Source of the DNA: an uncultured Stenotrophomonas sp.
GTDB taxonomy: Bacteria; Pseudomonadota; Gammaproteobacteria; Xanthomonadales; Xanthomonadaceae
Length of the DNA stretch: 64,000 nt
Assembly (NCBI RefSeq): GCF_945952405.1
Contig: NZ_CAMFIA010000011.1
Span: forward strand, 1 to 64,000
Direction: 5' to 3'
Positions 51,540 through 61,180 of this stretch are shown here, one piece after another. The notes beneath the pieces were generated by a model. The model had not been told where the DNA came from, made no database searches, and worked only from the letters and a program-made list of their open reading frames with translations. A program made the translations under genes and the position numbers. Every line of letters starts with the position of its first letter. Position 1 is the stretch's first letter.

Positions 51540-53060
51540 ATGCCCCGCATTCTTCCCCTCGCCGCCCTGCTGGTTGCCGCACTGGCCAGCACCCCCGCCT
51601 CCGCTTCGATCACCGTGGCACCACAGAAACCGTCGGTCACCGCCGATGCGGTGCACACGGCCTATGCCACGCGATGGGACGAAGCGATCGAGCAGTCCCG
51701 CAGCGGCAACACGCTGGGGGCGCTGATCAGCATGGAGCGGCTGATGGAAGATCCGCTGCTGGATGACTTCGATGCCGAGCATCGCGGCCGCGCCGCCCAG
51801 GTGGCCGGCTGGACCGCACTGGTGCAGAAGAAGCCGGAGCTGGCGCGTCGCTACCTGCAGCGCGCGCAGGAGGCGTTGCCGGAAGATGCGCAGATTCTGC
51901 TGACCCTGGTGTCGCTGGAACTGTCCGAGAACCAACCCGCACCGGCGACCCGGCTTCTGGTGCAGGCGCTGAAGCATGCATCGGCACCGCTGCCGCTCGA
52001 ACACCAGACCATCGGCTACCTGCAGTATCGCCTGCGCGACCAGCCGCAGCGCCGCATGGAACTGCTGCAGGCACTGTTCGACAACGGCTGGAAGAGCGCA
52101 GGCCTGGAACCGACGGCGATGTGGCTGGTACTGGCCACGCTGCAGGTCGACAACGGTCGCGGCGGCGACGTGGCGGCCACGCTGGCCCGCATCGACAGTC
52201 CGGCCGAGATCATCCGGCTGCGCAGCGACAAGCGCTTCGATCCCTATGTCGACCGTACCGCCGCCCGCTTCGACCCGGTCCAGGCGGCGCAGAAGCTGCT
52301 GGACGAACTGCGGGTATCCGGCCTGCTGGATCGCAAGCTGGATGCACGCATGGCGCAGTTCAGCAGCACGCTGTTGATGCTCGACCGCAACGAGGAAGTG
52401 CTGGCGTTGACCGATGGCATGGCGCGTGCGGCCGCAGAGGGCGAATCTCCTTCGGCGCAGGAAGCCGAGTGGGTCGCATGGCTGCTCAACAGCCGGATCA
52501 CCGCATTGCGCCGGCTCGGCCGCACCGACGATGCGCTGACAGCCGCACAGCAGGCCGCCCGCATCGGTGCGCTCGGTCCGGATGGCATCGAGCACCAGCT
52601 GAATCTCGGCTTCGTGTTCAGTTCACTGGGTCGCATGCAGGATGCCGCGCAGGCGGTGAATGGCATCCAGGGCCTGGCGGGCTACGGCAAGGCCGCACAG
52701 GCGCTGGTGCAGTTCGCCGCCGCCCGCGAGCGGGGCGACAGCAAGGCGATGGACGTCGCGCGCCAGGCCATCCTGGCCGAGCGCGACGACGCCCGCCTGT
52801 TCCATCGCGAGATGCTGCTGGACGAAGGCAACCTGGATGGCGCCGCTGCGGTGCTGATCGAACAGCTGCGCTCACCCCTCGATCGCGCCGACGCGCTGGC
52901 CAGCCTGCAGGACATGCGGACCTATCCGTCGCTGCCGGGCGACGTGAAGATCGATGCCGCCTGGCGTGCGCTCAAGCAGCGCGCCGATGTGCAGGCCGAG
53001 ATCGCCCGCTTCGGCCGCATCGAGCGCTATGAACTGTTCGGCAGCTCGACCTCGCGCTGA
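51540..53060 (+). CDS. Exported TPR-like helical-repeat protein
   Basis: A 506-residue protein with a signal peptide (MPRILPLAALLVAALASTPASA). The remainder is a series of alpha-helical hairpins. TPR-like units include AQVAGWTALVQKKPELARRY, LEHQTIGYLQYRLRDQPQRR and ALRRLGRTDDALTAAQQAAR. GGAGAT lies upstream of the ATG at 51540. It is divergent from the NHL/M23 gene. Envelope TPR proteins commonly scaffold assembly; nothing here shows which. Confidence 0.75.
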   Translation: MPRILPLAALLVAALASTPASASITVAPQKPSVTADAVHTAYATRWDEAIEQSRSGNTLGALISMERLMEDPLLDDFDAEHRGRAAQVAGWTALVQKKPELARRYLQRAQEALPEDAQILLTLVSLELSENQPAPATRLLVQALKHASAPLPLEHQTIGYLQYRLRDQPQRRMELLQALFDNGWKSAGLEPTAMWLVLATLQVDNGRGGDVAATLARIDSPAEIIRLRSDKRFDPYVDRTAARFDPVQAAQKLLDELRVSGLLDRKLDARMAQFSSTLLMLDRNEEVLALTDGMARAAAEGESPSAQEAEWVAWLLNSRITALRRLGRTDDALTAAQQAARIGALGPDGIEHQLNLGFVFSSLGRMQDAAQAVNGIQGLAGYGKAAQALVQFAAARERGDSKAMDVARQAILAERDDARLFHREMLLDEGNLDGAAAVLIEQLRSPLDRADALASLQDMRTYPSLPGDVKIDAAWRALKQRADVQAEIARFGRIERYELFGSSTSR

Positions 53061-53085
53061 GCAGGCGCACACCGCTTCGCGCCCT

Positions 53086-53109
53086 GTAGAGCCGAGCGCA
53101 TGCCCGGCT
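53086..53109 (+). repeat. SMAG hairpin (imperfect)
   Basis: GTAGAGCCGAGCGCATGCCCGGCT, a plus-strand unit with one stem mismatch, after the helical-repeat gene. Confidence 0.6.
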
Positions 53110-53180
53110 GCCTGCAGCGCGAACGCGCATGCGCACGGCCCCGCACCAGGACCTGCGGCCGCGCGTCCGGCAGCGTCGGT

Positions 53181-53957
53181 CTAGCGCGCCGGCACCTCGG
53201 TACGGATGCCCATCGCTTCGCGGTAGCGCGCGTACAACGCCATCACCTTGTCCACATAGGCGAGGGTTTCGGCATAGGGCGGTACGCCCTTGTAGCGGGT
53301 CACCGCGCCGATGCCGGCGTTGTAGGCTGCCGCTGCCAGCGGCCGGTCGCCGTTGTAGCGGCGCAGCAGCGCGCGCATGTAGCGGGCGCCGCCCTCGATC
53401 GACTGCTGCGCGGAGAACGGATCGCTCACGCCGTATTCCTGCGCGGTATCCGGCATCAGCTGCATCACGCCCTGCGCGCCCTTGGTCGAGACCGCCAGCG
53501 CATCGAAGTTGCTTTCCGCGTGGGCGATCGCACGCAACCAGGCGTCATCCACGCCGGTGGCCTTGGCGGCGGCCTTGAACTGCCGGGCATGCTGCGCGAG
53601 CTGCGGCTTGCCGACCTTGCCCAGGCCTTCATGCGCAGGTTCTCCCGGCGGCGTGGCCACGGTGAACTTCAGGAACACCCGCGAGCCGGGCAGGTTGCGG
53701 GTGGAATAGACCAGTGCGCCATCCTGCTCGCGCTCATACAGCACGCCGCTGAACACGCCCATGTTGCCCCACAGATTCGGGGTCTGGATGGCGTTGTCGT
53801 CGATCTCCCGGGCACTGCAACGCGACCCCGGCTCCGGCGCGGTAGCCAGACTGACGGTATTGCCCTGCACGCAGCGGTAGACCGTGCGCGCAGCAGCCAG
53901 CCCGGGCCACAGGCTGGACAGCAGCAACAGCGCGAGCAGGGCGGGGCGTCGGGACAT
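53181..53957 (-). CDS. Exported lytic transglycosylase (SLT domain)
   Basis: A 258-residue protein with a signal peptide (MSRRPALLALLLLSSLWPGLA). An N-terminal domain (about 25-110) with two Cys (YRCVQGN, SRCSARE) precedes the SLT fold (about 125-245). The catalytic Glu is in AIAHAESNFDALA, followed by GAQGVMQLMPDTAQEYG and AAYNAGIGAVTRYKGVPPYA. It cleaves peptidoglycan glycan strands to 1,6-anhydromuramoyl ends. It is a single gene. Confidence 0.9.
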   Translation of the reverse strand: MSRRPALLALLLLSSLWPGLAAARTVYRCVQGNTVSLATAPEPGSRCSAREIDDNAIQTPNLWGNMGVFSGVLYEREQDGALVYSTRNLPGSRVFLKFTVATPPGEPAHEGLGKVGKPQLAQHARQFKAAAKATGVDDAWLRAIAHAESNFDALAVSTKGAQGVMQLMPDTAQEYGVSDPFSAQQSIEGGARYMRALLRRYNGDRPLAAAAYNAGIGAVTRYKGVPPYAETLAYVDKVMALYARYREAMGIRTEVPAR

Positions 53958-54008
53958 GGCGGGCGGATCATCCGGCGACGGCTGCTAATGCCGGGTGAAT
54001 GGGGGTCG

Positions 54009-54025
54009 GCAGGGCTGCGCCCTGC
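54009..54025. repeat. GCAGGG/GCCCTGC dispersed hairpin repeat
   Basis: The same GCAGGGctgcGCCCTGC palindrome as at 4271-4287, upstream of the transglycosylase. Confidence 0.55.
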
Positions 54026-54107
54026 ACCTGCTCGGTCGCCGCATCCATGCGGCTCACGCCCCCACAACCGGACCCACCCCGCCTTCGACAGTTCCCGGCA
54101 GCGGGCA

Positions 54108-54130
54108 GTAGATCCACGCCATGCGTGGAT
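54108..54130 (+). repeat. SMAG hairpin
   Basis: GTAGATCCACGCCATGCGTGGAT unit, a perfect hairpin in the gap between the transglycosylase and the permease gene. Confidence 0.85.
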
Positions 54131-54177
54131 GAAACGCCCGGAGACAGTGGATCAATCGATGGAACGGAAACGCTGGG

Positions 54178-55578
54178 TTACTTCGCAGCCCTCCGCCGCA
54201 CCCAGTACCCCACGCCCAGCAGCACGAACCACACCGGGCTGGCGACCAGGGCCTGGCGGGTGTCGCCCTGCAGGCTCAACAGCACCAGCACGGCCGCGAA
54301 GAACAGCAGGCAGGCCCAGCACATGGCCACGCCGCCGGGCATCTTGAAGATCGAGGCAGCGTGGCGCTCCGGGTAACGACGGCGGTAGACCATGTAGGCC
54401 ACCAGGATCAGCGACCAGACGAAGATGAACAGCACCGTCGCCAGCGTCGTCACCAGGGTGAAGGCGGTCACCAGGTTCGGGATCAGGTAGATCAGCAGGG
54501 TGCCGCCCAGCAGGCACAGGCAGGAGAACAGCAGGCCACGGGCCGGCACCGCCGCACGCGACAGGCGCGACAGGCCGCGCGGTGCGTGGCCTTCCTCGGC
54601 CAGGCCGTACAGCATGCGGCTGGTGGAGAAGATGCCGCTGTTGGCCGAGGAGGTGGCCGAGGTCAGCACCACGAAATTGATCAGGCTGGCAGCGGCAGGA
54701 ATGCCGGCCAGCACGAACAGCTGCACGAACGGGCTCTTGTCCGGAACCACCTGGCGCCACGGCGTGACCGCCATGATCGCGATCAGCGCCAGCACGTAGA
54801 AGATGATGATGCGCACCGGAATCGAGTTGATCGCCTTCGGCAGGTTGCGCTCCGGGTCAGCGGTTTCAGCGGCGGTGGTGCCGACCAGCTCGATGCCGAC
54901 GAAGGCGAACACCGCGATCTGGAAGCCGGCGAAGAAGCCGACCAGGCCCATCGGGAACATGCCACCGTCATTCCACAGGTTCGACAGCGACGCGGTGTGC
55001 CCGCTCGGCGAAGTGAAGCCCCACGCCACCAGACCGGCACCGGTGATGATCAACGCACAGATCGCCACGATCTTGATCAGCGCGAACCAGAATTCCATCT
55101 CGCCGAACAGCTTCACCGTCACCAGGTTCAGCGCCAGCAACAACAGCACGCAGGCCAGCGCCGGTATCCACGCATCCAATCCAGGGAACCAGAACTGCGC
55201 GTAGGCGGCGATCGCGATCACATCGGCGATGGCGGTGACGATCCAGCAGAACCAGTACGTCCATCCACAGAAGAAGCCGGCCCAGGGGCCCAGCAGGTCG
55301 GTGGAAAAATCGATGAAGGATTTGTACTGCAGGTTGGACAGCAGCAGCTCGCCCATCGCACGCATCACGAAGAACAGCATCGCGCCGATGATCAGGTAGA
55401 CGAAGATGATGGACGGGCCGGCCAGGCTGATGGTCTTGCCCGAGCCCATGAACAGGCCGGTACCGATGGCACCGCCGATGGCGATCAGTTGCAGGTGGCG
55501 GTTGGACAGGCTGCGGCGCAGGTGCTCGGGAGGCGTTGCGGGCTCGGTCATGGGCGCGGAAAGGGGCGGGCGAAGCAT
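54178..55578 (-). CDS. cycA: D-serine/D-alanine/glycine permease (CycA-like)
   Basis: An APC-superfamily permease with 12 predicted helices. Long blocks match my memory of E. coli CycA, for example GGAIGTGLFMGSGKTISLAG, FVGIELVGTTAAETADPE and NFVVLTSATSSANSGIF. It imports D-alanine, D-serine and glycine with protons. I chose ATG at 55578 (466 aa) because GGAGGA lies 10 bases upstream; ATG 55551 (457 aa) also fits. The frame from 56286 is spurious. D-alanine uptake would feed the distant alr-dadA operon. Confidence 0.9.
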   Translation of the reverse strand: MLRPPLSAPMTEPATPPEHLRRSLSNRHLQLIAIGGAIGTGLFMGSGKTISLAGPSIIFVYLIIGAMLFFVMRAMGELLLSNLQYKSFIDFSTDLLGPWAGFFCGWTYWFCWIVTAIADVIAIAAYAQFWFPGLDAWIPALACVLLLLALNLVTVKLFGEMEFWFALIKIVAICALIITGAGLVAWGFTSPSGHTASLSNLWNDGGMFPMGLVGFFAGFQIAVFAFVGIELVGTTAAETADPERNLPKAINSIPVRIIIFYVLALIAIMAVTPWRQVVPDKSPFVQLFVLAGIPAAASLINFVVLTSATSSANSGIFSTSRMLYGLAEEGHAPRGLSRLSRAAVPARGLLFSCLCLLGGTLLIYLIPNLVTAFTLVTTLATVLFIFVWSLILVAYMVYRRRYPERHAASIFKMPGGVAMCWACLLFFAAVLVLLSLQGDTRQALVASPVWFVLLGVGYWVRRRAAK

Positions 55579-55779
55579 CCGACGGTAGTCCTCCCCGGGC
55601 CGGAGCGCCAGCACCGGAAGGTCGTATCCCGTCAAAGTTGGTCGCCGTACCCACAATGTGATGAATTTCGCGCCTGATCCCATTCCGCTCAGCCCGGCGC
55701 CATGCTCAGATAACGGCCTCTGCCCAAGGACCGGCCTGACCATGCGCCCTGCCCTGAACGTCCCGCTGGAGGCCCGGCC

Positions 55780-57396
55780 ATGAGCCGCCTGCGCGTCATC
55801 ATTGGTGGCACCGCCCTGGCACTCCTGGCGGCGGCCGTCCCGATCGCGGTGATGGCCTATGCGACCTGGGACCGGGCGGTCAGCGTCGAGCAGCAGCGGC
55901 TGCACGACATCGCCCTGCGCACCCTGCGCCGCTCCGACCTGTCCTACCACGAGGCGCTGGCCGCGCTGAAATCGGCCGAGGCCAGCACCGCCCTGCCCTG
56001 CAGCGAGGAGCACATCCGGCGCATGCAGACGCTGGTGATGACCACCCCTTCGGCAGACCAGATGGGCTACTTCGAAGGCGGCAAGCTGCGCTGCACATCC
56101 TGGGGGCCGTTCCGCTCGGATGTGAACCAGCCCCGGGCCGACCATGTGACCAGCGACGGTGCTGGCATCGCGGTGGACGTGCGCCCCGAAGCGAGCGGCC
56201 GTCACCCGGTCCTGTCGATCCTGTACGGCAACTACGACGTGCTGGTCGATCCACGCCGCTTCGTCGATGTCATCGTCGACCCGCATGTGCGGCTGGCCCT
56301 GGCCAGCCCGGACGGGCGCCTGCTGGCCAAGCAGGACGGCATGGACCCCGCGCTGCTGGAGACGCTGCTGCGCAATCCGGGCGAAGGGCTGGACCAGAGC
56401 ACGCTGTATGCCACCGCCCGCAACGAGGAATGGCTGGCGATCGCGACCACGCCACGGGCCGCGCTGGCTGTGACCTTCCGCCAGCAGGCCTGGTTGTTCG
56501 TGCCGCTGGGCGTGCTGCTGGCCGCCGCCGGTGCCGGCCTGGTGATCTGGCTGTCACGGCGCCGCCTGTCACTGCGCGGTGAGCTGGCCACCGCGATCCG
56601 CCGGCGCGAGCTGTACCTGCACTACCAGCCGATCATCGAGCTGGATACCGGCATCTGCGTCGGTGCCGAAGCCCTGGTGCGCTGGCAGCGCCCGGACGGC
56701 AGCCAGGTGCGGCCGGACCTGTTCATTCCGTTGGCCGAAGAGGCCGGCATGATCGGCGCGGTCACCGACCTGGTGATCGAGAACGTGGTGCGCGACATGC
56801 GTGAACTGCTGGTTGGCGACCGCAGCGCACACATCGCGATCAACCTCGCCGCCGAAGACATCAGTAGCGGCCGCGCCCTGCAGATGATCTCCAAGCACAT
56901 GGAAGGCAGCGGCATCCTGCCGCAGCAGATCTGGATGGAAGCCACCGAGCGCGGCTTCCTCGACCTGGATCGCGCCCGCACCATGCTGGCGCAGGCCCGC
57001 CGGGCCGGCCACAGCGTGGCCATCGACGATTTCGGCGTCGGCTTCTCCAGCCTGCAGTATCTGGAACAGCTGCCGCTGGATGCGTTGAAGATCGACAAGT
57101 CGTTCATTGATGCGATCGGCACCGAGAGCGCGACCAGCCCGGTCACCCCGCACATCATCGACATGGCCAAGGAGCTGGGCCTGTGGGTGGTGGCCGAAGG
57201 CGTGGAGACCGAGGCGCAGCTGGCCTACCTGCACAGCCGGCATGTTGAATTCGGACAGGGCTGGCTGTTCTCGCGGCCACTGCCACGCGACGAATTCGTG
57301 GCCTTCCACCAGAAACGGCAGCAGCGCTACGGCGCCGCGCGGGAGCACATGCAGAACCCGCGCAGCGTGCCGATCGAGCGCGAGTCAGAGCAATAG
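55780..57396 (+). CDS. CSS-motif EAL phosphodiesterase
   Basis: A 538-residue c-di-GMP phosphodiesterase. An N-terminal membrane helix (about 5-27), a periplasmic CSS domain (about 28-232) and a second helix (about 233-253, AWLFVPLGVLLAAAGAGLV) precede the EAL domain (about 260-510). Cys74 (LPCSEEH) and Cys105 (LRCTSWG) could form the redox-sensing disulfide seen in this family. The EAL motifs EALVRW, DDFGVGFSSLQYL and EGVETEAQ are intact. It should lower c-di-GMP in response to envelope redox state. Confidence 0.93.
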   Translation: MSRLRVIIGGTALALLAAAVPIAVMAYATWDRAVSVEQQRLHDIALRTLRRSDLSYHEALAALKSAEASTALPCSEEHIRRMQTLVMTTPSADQMGYFEGGKLRCTSWGPFRSDVNQPRADHVTSDGAGIAVDVRPEASGRHPVLSILYGNYDVLVDPRRFVDVIVDPHVRLALASPDGRLLAKQDGMDPALLETLLRNPGEGLDQSTLYATARNEEWLAIATTPRAALAVTFRQQAWLFVPLGVLLAAAGAGLVIWLSRRRLSLRGELATAIRRRELYLHYQPIIELDTGICVGAEALVRWQRPDGSQVRPDLFIPLAEEAGMIGAVTDLVIENVVRDMRELLVGDRSAHIAINLAAEDISSGRALQMISKHMEGSGILPQQIWMEATERGFLDLDRARTMLAQARRAGHSVAIDDFGVGFSSLQYLEQLPLDALKIDKSFIDAIGTESATSPVTPHIIDMAKELGLWVVAEGVETEAQLAYLHSRHVEFGQGWLFSRPLPRDEFVAFHQKRQQRYGAAREHMQNPRSVPIERESEQ

Positions 57397-57436
57397 CGCC
57401 GAAAGCGCTTCGGCCGCGCCATGCTCGGCCGCCCTG

Positions 57437-57530
57437 GTAGTGCCGGCCGCTGGCCGGCACCCCACCTCACCTGGCGCGGCTACCCTGCCCGAAAACGGTA
57501 GTGCCGGCCGCTGGCCGGCACCCCACCTAC
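57437..57530. repeat. Two SMAG hairpins, the second supplying a stop codon
   Basis: Two GTAGTGCCGGCCG units (57437-57459 and 57498-57520), both on the plus strand. The second is closed by CCCCACCTAC; that CTAC (57527-57530) is GTAG on the minus strand and holds the TAG stop of the MFS gene. Confidence 0.85.
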
Positions 57531-58711
57531 GCCCAGGCTTTCGGCCGCGCCAGCAGCCATGCCGCGCTCACCGCCAGCAGCAGCAAGGGCAGCCATCCCA
57601 GCTGGCTGGGTCCAGCGGCCTGCAGCAGCACGCCGCCCGCTACGCCGCCGGCGGCGATGGCCAGGTTCCAGCCGGTCACCAGCATCGACTGCGCCAGATC
57701 GGCAGCGGCCCCCGCACGGCGGGCAAGCGCGGTCTGGAACAGGGTCGCCACCGAGCCGAACGCCACGCCCCACAACACCGTCGCCAGCAGCAGCGGTGTG
57801 GCCTGGCCCGGCCACAGCAGCAGGGCCAGCACCGGCAGGATGAACCCGATCACCGCCGCCCAGACCAGCCGCCGCAGATGCCGGTCCACGCCCCAGCCGG
57901 CAAGGCCGATACCGGCGATGGCGGACAGGCCGAAAGCCAGCAGCAGGCGGTCCAGCCAGGCACCGGCGCCAGCTTCCACCGCCAGGGGTTCGATGTAGGT
58001 GTAGAGCACGTTGTGCGCCAGCACGTACAGCACCATCACCAGCAGCGTGCTGCGTACGCCGGGCATGCGCCAGACCGTGCGCAGCGACGTGCGCCGGCCG
58101 GCCGCCGCCGCCGGCAGCGCCGGCAACGCCCAGCGCGCATAGGCCAGCAATGCGACACCGAGCACGCTCATCAACGCGAACGCCCAGCGCCATCCGATCT
58201 GCTGGCCCAGCAGCGTGCCGGCCGGAACCCCCAGCGACAGCGCCAGCGGCGAACCGATCATCGCCACGGCGATCGCCCTGCCCTGCAGCGACGGCACCAC
58301 CATGCGCGCCGCGTAGCCAGCCACCAGCGACCACAGCAGGCCGCCGCTCACGCCGGCCAGGAAACGCGCGGCCAGCACCAACGGATAGCTGCTGCTCACT
58401 GCGGTGAGCGTGTTGACCACCACGAAGCCGGCGATCGCCGCCAGCAACAGCGGCCGCCGCGGCAGGCGCTGGGTCAGTGCGGTCATCGGCAGCGCCGCCA
58501 TCACCGATCCCAGTGCGTACACGCTGACCAGCTGGCCCACGGCCGCGTCGCTCACCGCGAGGCTCTCGCCCATCGGCCGCAGTACGCCGGCTGGCAGGGT
58601 CTCGGTCAGCAGGGTGATGAAGCCGCCACCGGCCAGGGCCAGCAGGCCCGCCCAGGGCAGGCGTGTCGCCTCGCCCGCCGGACTGGCGGCATCGATGGCA
58701 TGGCCGCTCAT
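57527..58711 (-). CDS. MFS transporter, DHA1-type
   Basis: A 394-residue major facilitator with 12 predicted helices. FITLLTETLPAGVLRPMGES is the DHA1 signature also seen in the 31651-32823 protein. The central loop YAARMVVPSLQGRAIAVAMI is typical. The stop lies inside a SMAG element. The ATG at 58711 overlaps the upstream gene's stop as ATGA, so it is coupled to the serine hydrolase. Probably an exporter of a small molecule; substrate unknown. Confidence 0.88.
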   Translation of the reverse strand: MSGHAIDAASPAGEATRLPWAGLLALAGGGFITLLTETLPAGVLRPMGESLAVSDAAVGQLVSVYALGSVMAALPMTALTQRLPRRPLLLAAIAGFVVVNTLTAVSSSYPLVLAARFLAGVSGGLLWSLVAGYAARMVVPSLQGRAIAVAMIGSPLALSLGVPAGTLLGQQIGWRWAFALMSVLGVALLAYARWALPALPAAAAGRRTSLRTVWRMPGVRSTLLVMVLYVLAHNVLYTYIEPLAVEAGAGAWLDRLLLAFGLSAIAGIGLAGWGVDRHLRRLVWAAVIGFILPVLALLLWPGQATPLLLATVLWGVAFGSVATLFQTALARRAGAAADLAQSMLVTGWNLAIAAGGVAGGVLLQAAGPSQLGWLPLLLLAVSAAWLLARPKAWA

Positions 58712-59886
58712 CGGGCAGCCCCCAGATCGGCATAGATCGCATCCCGCAGCTCATCGACGAAAGCGCCATCCATGCCTTCGTACAGGGTGTTGGTCAGCGC
58801 CACCACGCTGAGGCCGCGCGCTGGATCGACAAACCAGCTGTGGCCGTAGGCGCCGCCCCAACGCCAGCTGCCTTCGCTCTGCGGCGTGCCGCTGGCGGCG
58901 GCATCACGCAGCACTGCAAAGCCGAGGCCGAAACCCCAGCCCGCCGGTTCCGGCGGCCCCTGCTCGCCGAGTTGCGCCCGCGCCATCTCTGCCACCAGCG
59001 CCGCCGGCAACAGCGCCGAGGCGCGTACGTCGCGCAACGCCTCCAGCACCGCCATCACCTCATCGGCGGTGCCCACCAGGCCCGCACCGGCGGAGGCGAA
59101 ACGACGGGCGTTGGTGGCACGCGCGAGGCTGTAGTCGATGCCCACGGTGCCCTCGAACGGCGCGACAACCTCGCCCTCCTGCAGGCGATGCGGCAGCGGC
59201 AGATCACTCACGTAGGGCGTGGCCAGCCGCGCCGGCTCGGCGCTGGCGAAGGCGGTGTCACGCAGGCCCAGCGGCGTCGCCAGCAGGCGCGCGAACAAGG
59301 CCTGCAGTGTCTCACCGGTCGCCGCCTCGGCCACTGCGCCGGCCACGTCCACGCCCAGCGAGTACATCCACTGGCTGCCCGGTGCGAACAGCAACGGCGC
59401 CTGCGCGATGCGTTGCACGTTCTCGGCCAGGGTCAGCGGATTCGCATCCATGCCATCACTGACGCCGGCACGCGCATAGGGGCCATCCGCATCGGCTTCC
59501 AGGAAGCGGTAACCGAGGCCGCTGCTGTGGCTGAGCAGCTGGCGCAGGCTGATCGGCGGCGTGCTGCCGTCGGCCAATGCCGGGCGGAACACCGGCAGCC
59601 AACGCTGCACCGGCGCGTCCAGCTCAAGCACGCCCTCGGCCACCAGGCGCAGGATCACGGTGGTCAGCAGCGGCTTGCTGACCGAAGCCAGCCGGAACAG
59701 CTGGTCACGCTGCATCGGCGTGGCCGACTCGCGATCGGCCAGGCCGGTAGCACTGGCGTGGCGCAGCGCGCCGTGCTCGCGCACCAGCACGACCGCGCCA
59801 ACCAGGCGCTGCGGATGGACCCGCTGCAGCAGCTGCTGCACCGAAGGCAGGGTCGGTGCGGGGTCAAGGGAAAGGGCGGCATTCAT
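58708..59886 (-). CDS. Class C beta-lactamase-like serine hydrolase (cytosolic)
   Basis: A 392-residue penicillin-recognising-fold hydrolase. The nucleophile is Ser68 in ASVSK (SxxK), with a Tyr motif QWMYSLG in place of YxN and WGGAYGHSW as the KTG-region equivalent. There is no signal peptide, so it is not a periplasmic beta-lactamase; family EstB-type esterases are a better comparison. It is the first gene of a two-gene operon with an MFS exporter and is divergent from a LysR gene. Confidence 0.88.
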   Translation of the reverse strand: MNAALSLDPAPTLPSVQQLLQRVHPQRLVGAVVLVREHGALRHASATGLADRESATPMQRDQLFRLASVSKPLLTTVILRLVAEGVLELDAPVQRWLPVFRPALADGSTPPISLRQLLSHSSGLGYRFLEADADGPYARAGVSDGMDANPLTLAENVQRIAQAPLLFAPGSQWMYSLGVDVAGAVAEAATGETLQALFARLLATPLGLRDTAFASAEPARLATPYVSDLPLPHRLQEGEVVAPFEGTVGIDYSLARATNARRFASAGAGLVGTADEVMAVLEALRDVRASALLPAALVAEMARAQLGEQGPPEPAGWGFGLGFAVLRDAAASGTPQSEGSWRWGGAYGHSWFVDPARGLSVVALTNTLYEGMDGAFVDELRDAIYADLGAAR

Positions 59887-59960
59887 CGCGGTGATCCGTG
59901 GGGAGAGGCCGCCACGTTAGGCAGCCCGCCGCAGGGCAAAAAGCCGGTCGCCGCTCCGCG

Positions 59961-59995
59961 CATCATGGACCGTGCAGTCCGCAATCGGCATGATG
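59961..59995. promoter_or_regulatory. CATCATG/CATGATG inverted repeat between divergent genes
   Basis: A 7-bp inverted repeat (59961-59967, 59989-59995) in the 226-bp gap between the serine hydrolase and the LysR gene. A GGAC-N6-GTCC palindrome lies inside. It is a plausible LysR site, not tested. Confidence 0.35.
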
Positions 59996-60112
59996 GCCGG
60001 AACTGCAAGGCCGCAACGCCGGACGGTCCGCGCCGAACCACAGTGTTGCGGTGGCGGCACCCTCCGCGTGCCCCCCTGCGCCTACCCTGCCGCCTTCAAT
60101 ACCCGCACCGTC

Positions 60113-61012
60113 ATGTCCGTCCTCGACAACCTCGCCAACCTGCAGACCTTCGTGCACGCTGCCGACACCCGCAGCTTTGTCGAGACCGGGCGCCTGCTGG
60201 GCATCTCGGCCTCGGCGGCCGGCAAGTGCGTTGCGCGGCTGGAGCACGCCTTGGGCGTGCGCCTGTTCCATCGCAGCACGCGCAGCATCACCCTCACCGC
60301 CGAGGGCCAGCTGTTCCTCGCCCGCTGCCGGCGCATCCTCGACGAGCGCGACGCCGCGCGCACCGAGCTGGCGCAGCCGCATGCCACGCCCAGCGGCACG
60401 CTGCGCATCGGCCTGCCACTGGTCGGTGACCTCACCCTGCCGCTGATGGCCGAGTTCATGGCCGCCTACCCGGACATCCGCCTGGATCTCGACTTCAGCG
60501 ATCGCCTGGTCGATGTCATCGAGGAAGGATTCGATGCCGTGCTGCGCGTGGGCGAGCCCAGCGACTCGCGGATGAATGCCCGCCGCCTTGGCGTGTTCCC
60601 GCGCCGCATCGTCGCCTCGCCGGCCTACCTGCAACGCCGCGGCATTCCACGCACGCCGGCCGAACTGATGCAGCACACGCTGCTGCACTACCGGTTCCCC
60701 AGCACCGGCAAGCTGGAGCTGTGGCCGATCCGCTGGCCCGACCCCGAGACCCCGCAGGACCTGCCGGTGCATATGGTCGCCAACACCATCGAAGCACGCG
60801 TGGCGCTGGCGCTGCGCGATATCGGCCTGGCCTTCGTACCGGTGCATTCTGTACGTGATGCGCTGGCCGACGGCCGCCTGGTCACCGTGCTCGACGAACA
60901 CGTGCATTCCTGCGGCATCTTCCACCTGCTGTGGCCATCGGGCCGCCACGTGCTGCCGAAGCTGCGGGTGTTCATCGACTTCGTCAGCGCGCGCCTGGAA
61001 ACCGTGCCCTAG
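60113..61012 (+). CDS. LysR-family regulator beside the hydrolase-MFS operon
   Basis: A 299-residue LysR protein. The winged helix (residues 1-60) has NLANLQTFVHAADTRSFVET and LFHRSTRSITLTAEG. The effector domain (about 90-295) has FPRRIVASPAYLQRRG, of the CrgA group. The ATG at 60113 is the family N-terminus; the frame upstream is noise. Divergent from the serine-hydrolase/MFS operon, it probably regulates it. Its effector is unknown. Confidence 0.92.
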   Translation: MSVLDNLANLQTFVHAADTRSFVETGRLLGISASAAGKCVARLEHALGVRLFHRSTRSITLTAEGQLFLARCRRILDERDAARTELAQPHATPSGTLRIGLPLVGDLTLPLMAEFMAAYPDIRLDLDFSDRLVDVIEEGFDAVLRVGEPSDSRMNARRLGVFPRRIVASPAYLQRRGIPRTPAELMQHTLLHYRFPSTGKLELWPIRWPDPETPQDLPVHMVANTIEARVALALRDIGLAFVPVHSVRDALADGRLVTVLDEHVHSCGIFHLLWPSGRHVLPKLRVFIDFVSARLETVP

Positions 61013-61044
61013 GCGCGATCACTCCACCCCATGCCCGGCCCGCA

Positions 61045-61099
61045 GTAGATCCACGCCATGCGTGGATGCCTTTGTACAGTCGAGCCATGCTCGACCTAC
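61045..61099. repeat. SMAG pair, facing
   Basis: GTAGATCCACGCC..GTGGAT (61045-61067, plus) and TCGAGCCATGCTCGACCTAC (61080-61099, minus) lie upstream of the ABC-F leader, 44 bases before its -10 candidate. Confidence 0.75.
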
Positions 61100-61142
61100 C
61101 GGATACCCGGCGCACCACACCCGACCATTCAGCCAGCCCCGG

Positions 61143-61148
61143 TATACT
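61143..61148 (+). promoter_or_regulatory. Candidate -10 box of the ABC-F leader
   Basis: TATACT, about 129 bases before the ABC-F start. No strong -35 element was seen. If real, the transcript has a leader of about 115 bases. Confidence 0.5.
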
Positions 61149-61180
61149 GCCCGCTCATTCCTCCCAGAGGCTCGCGACCC

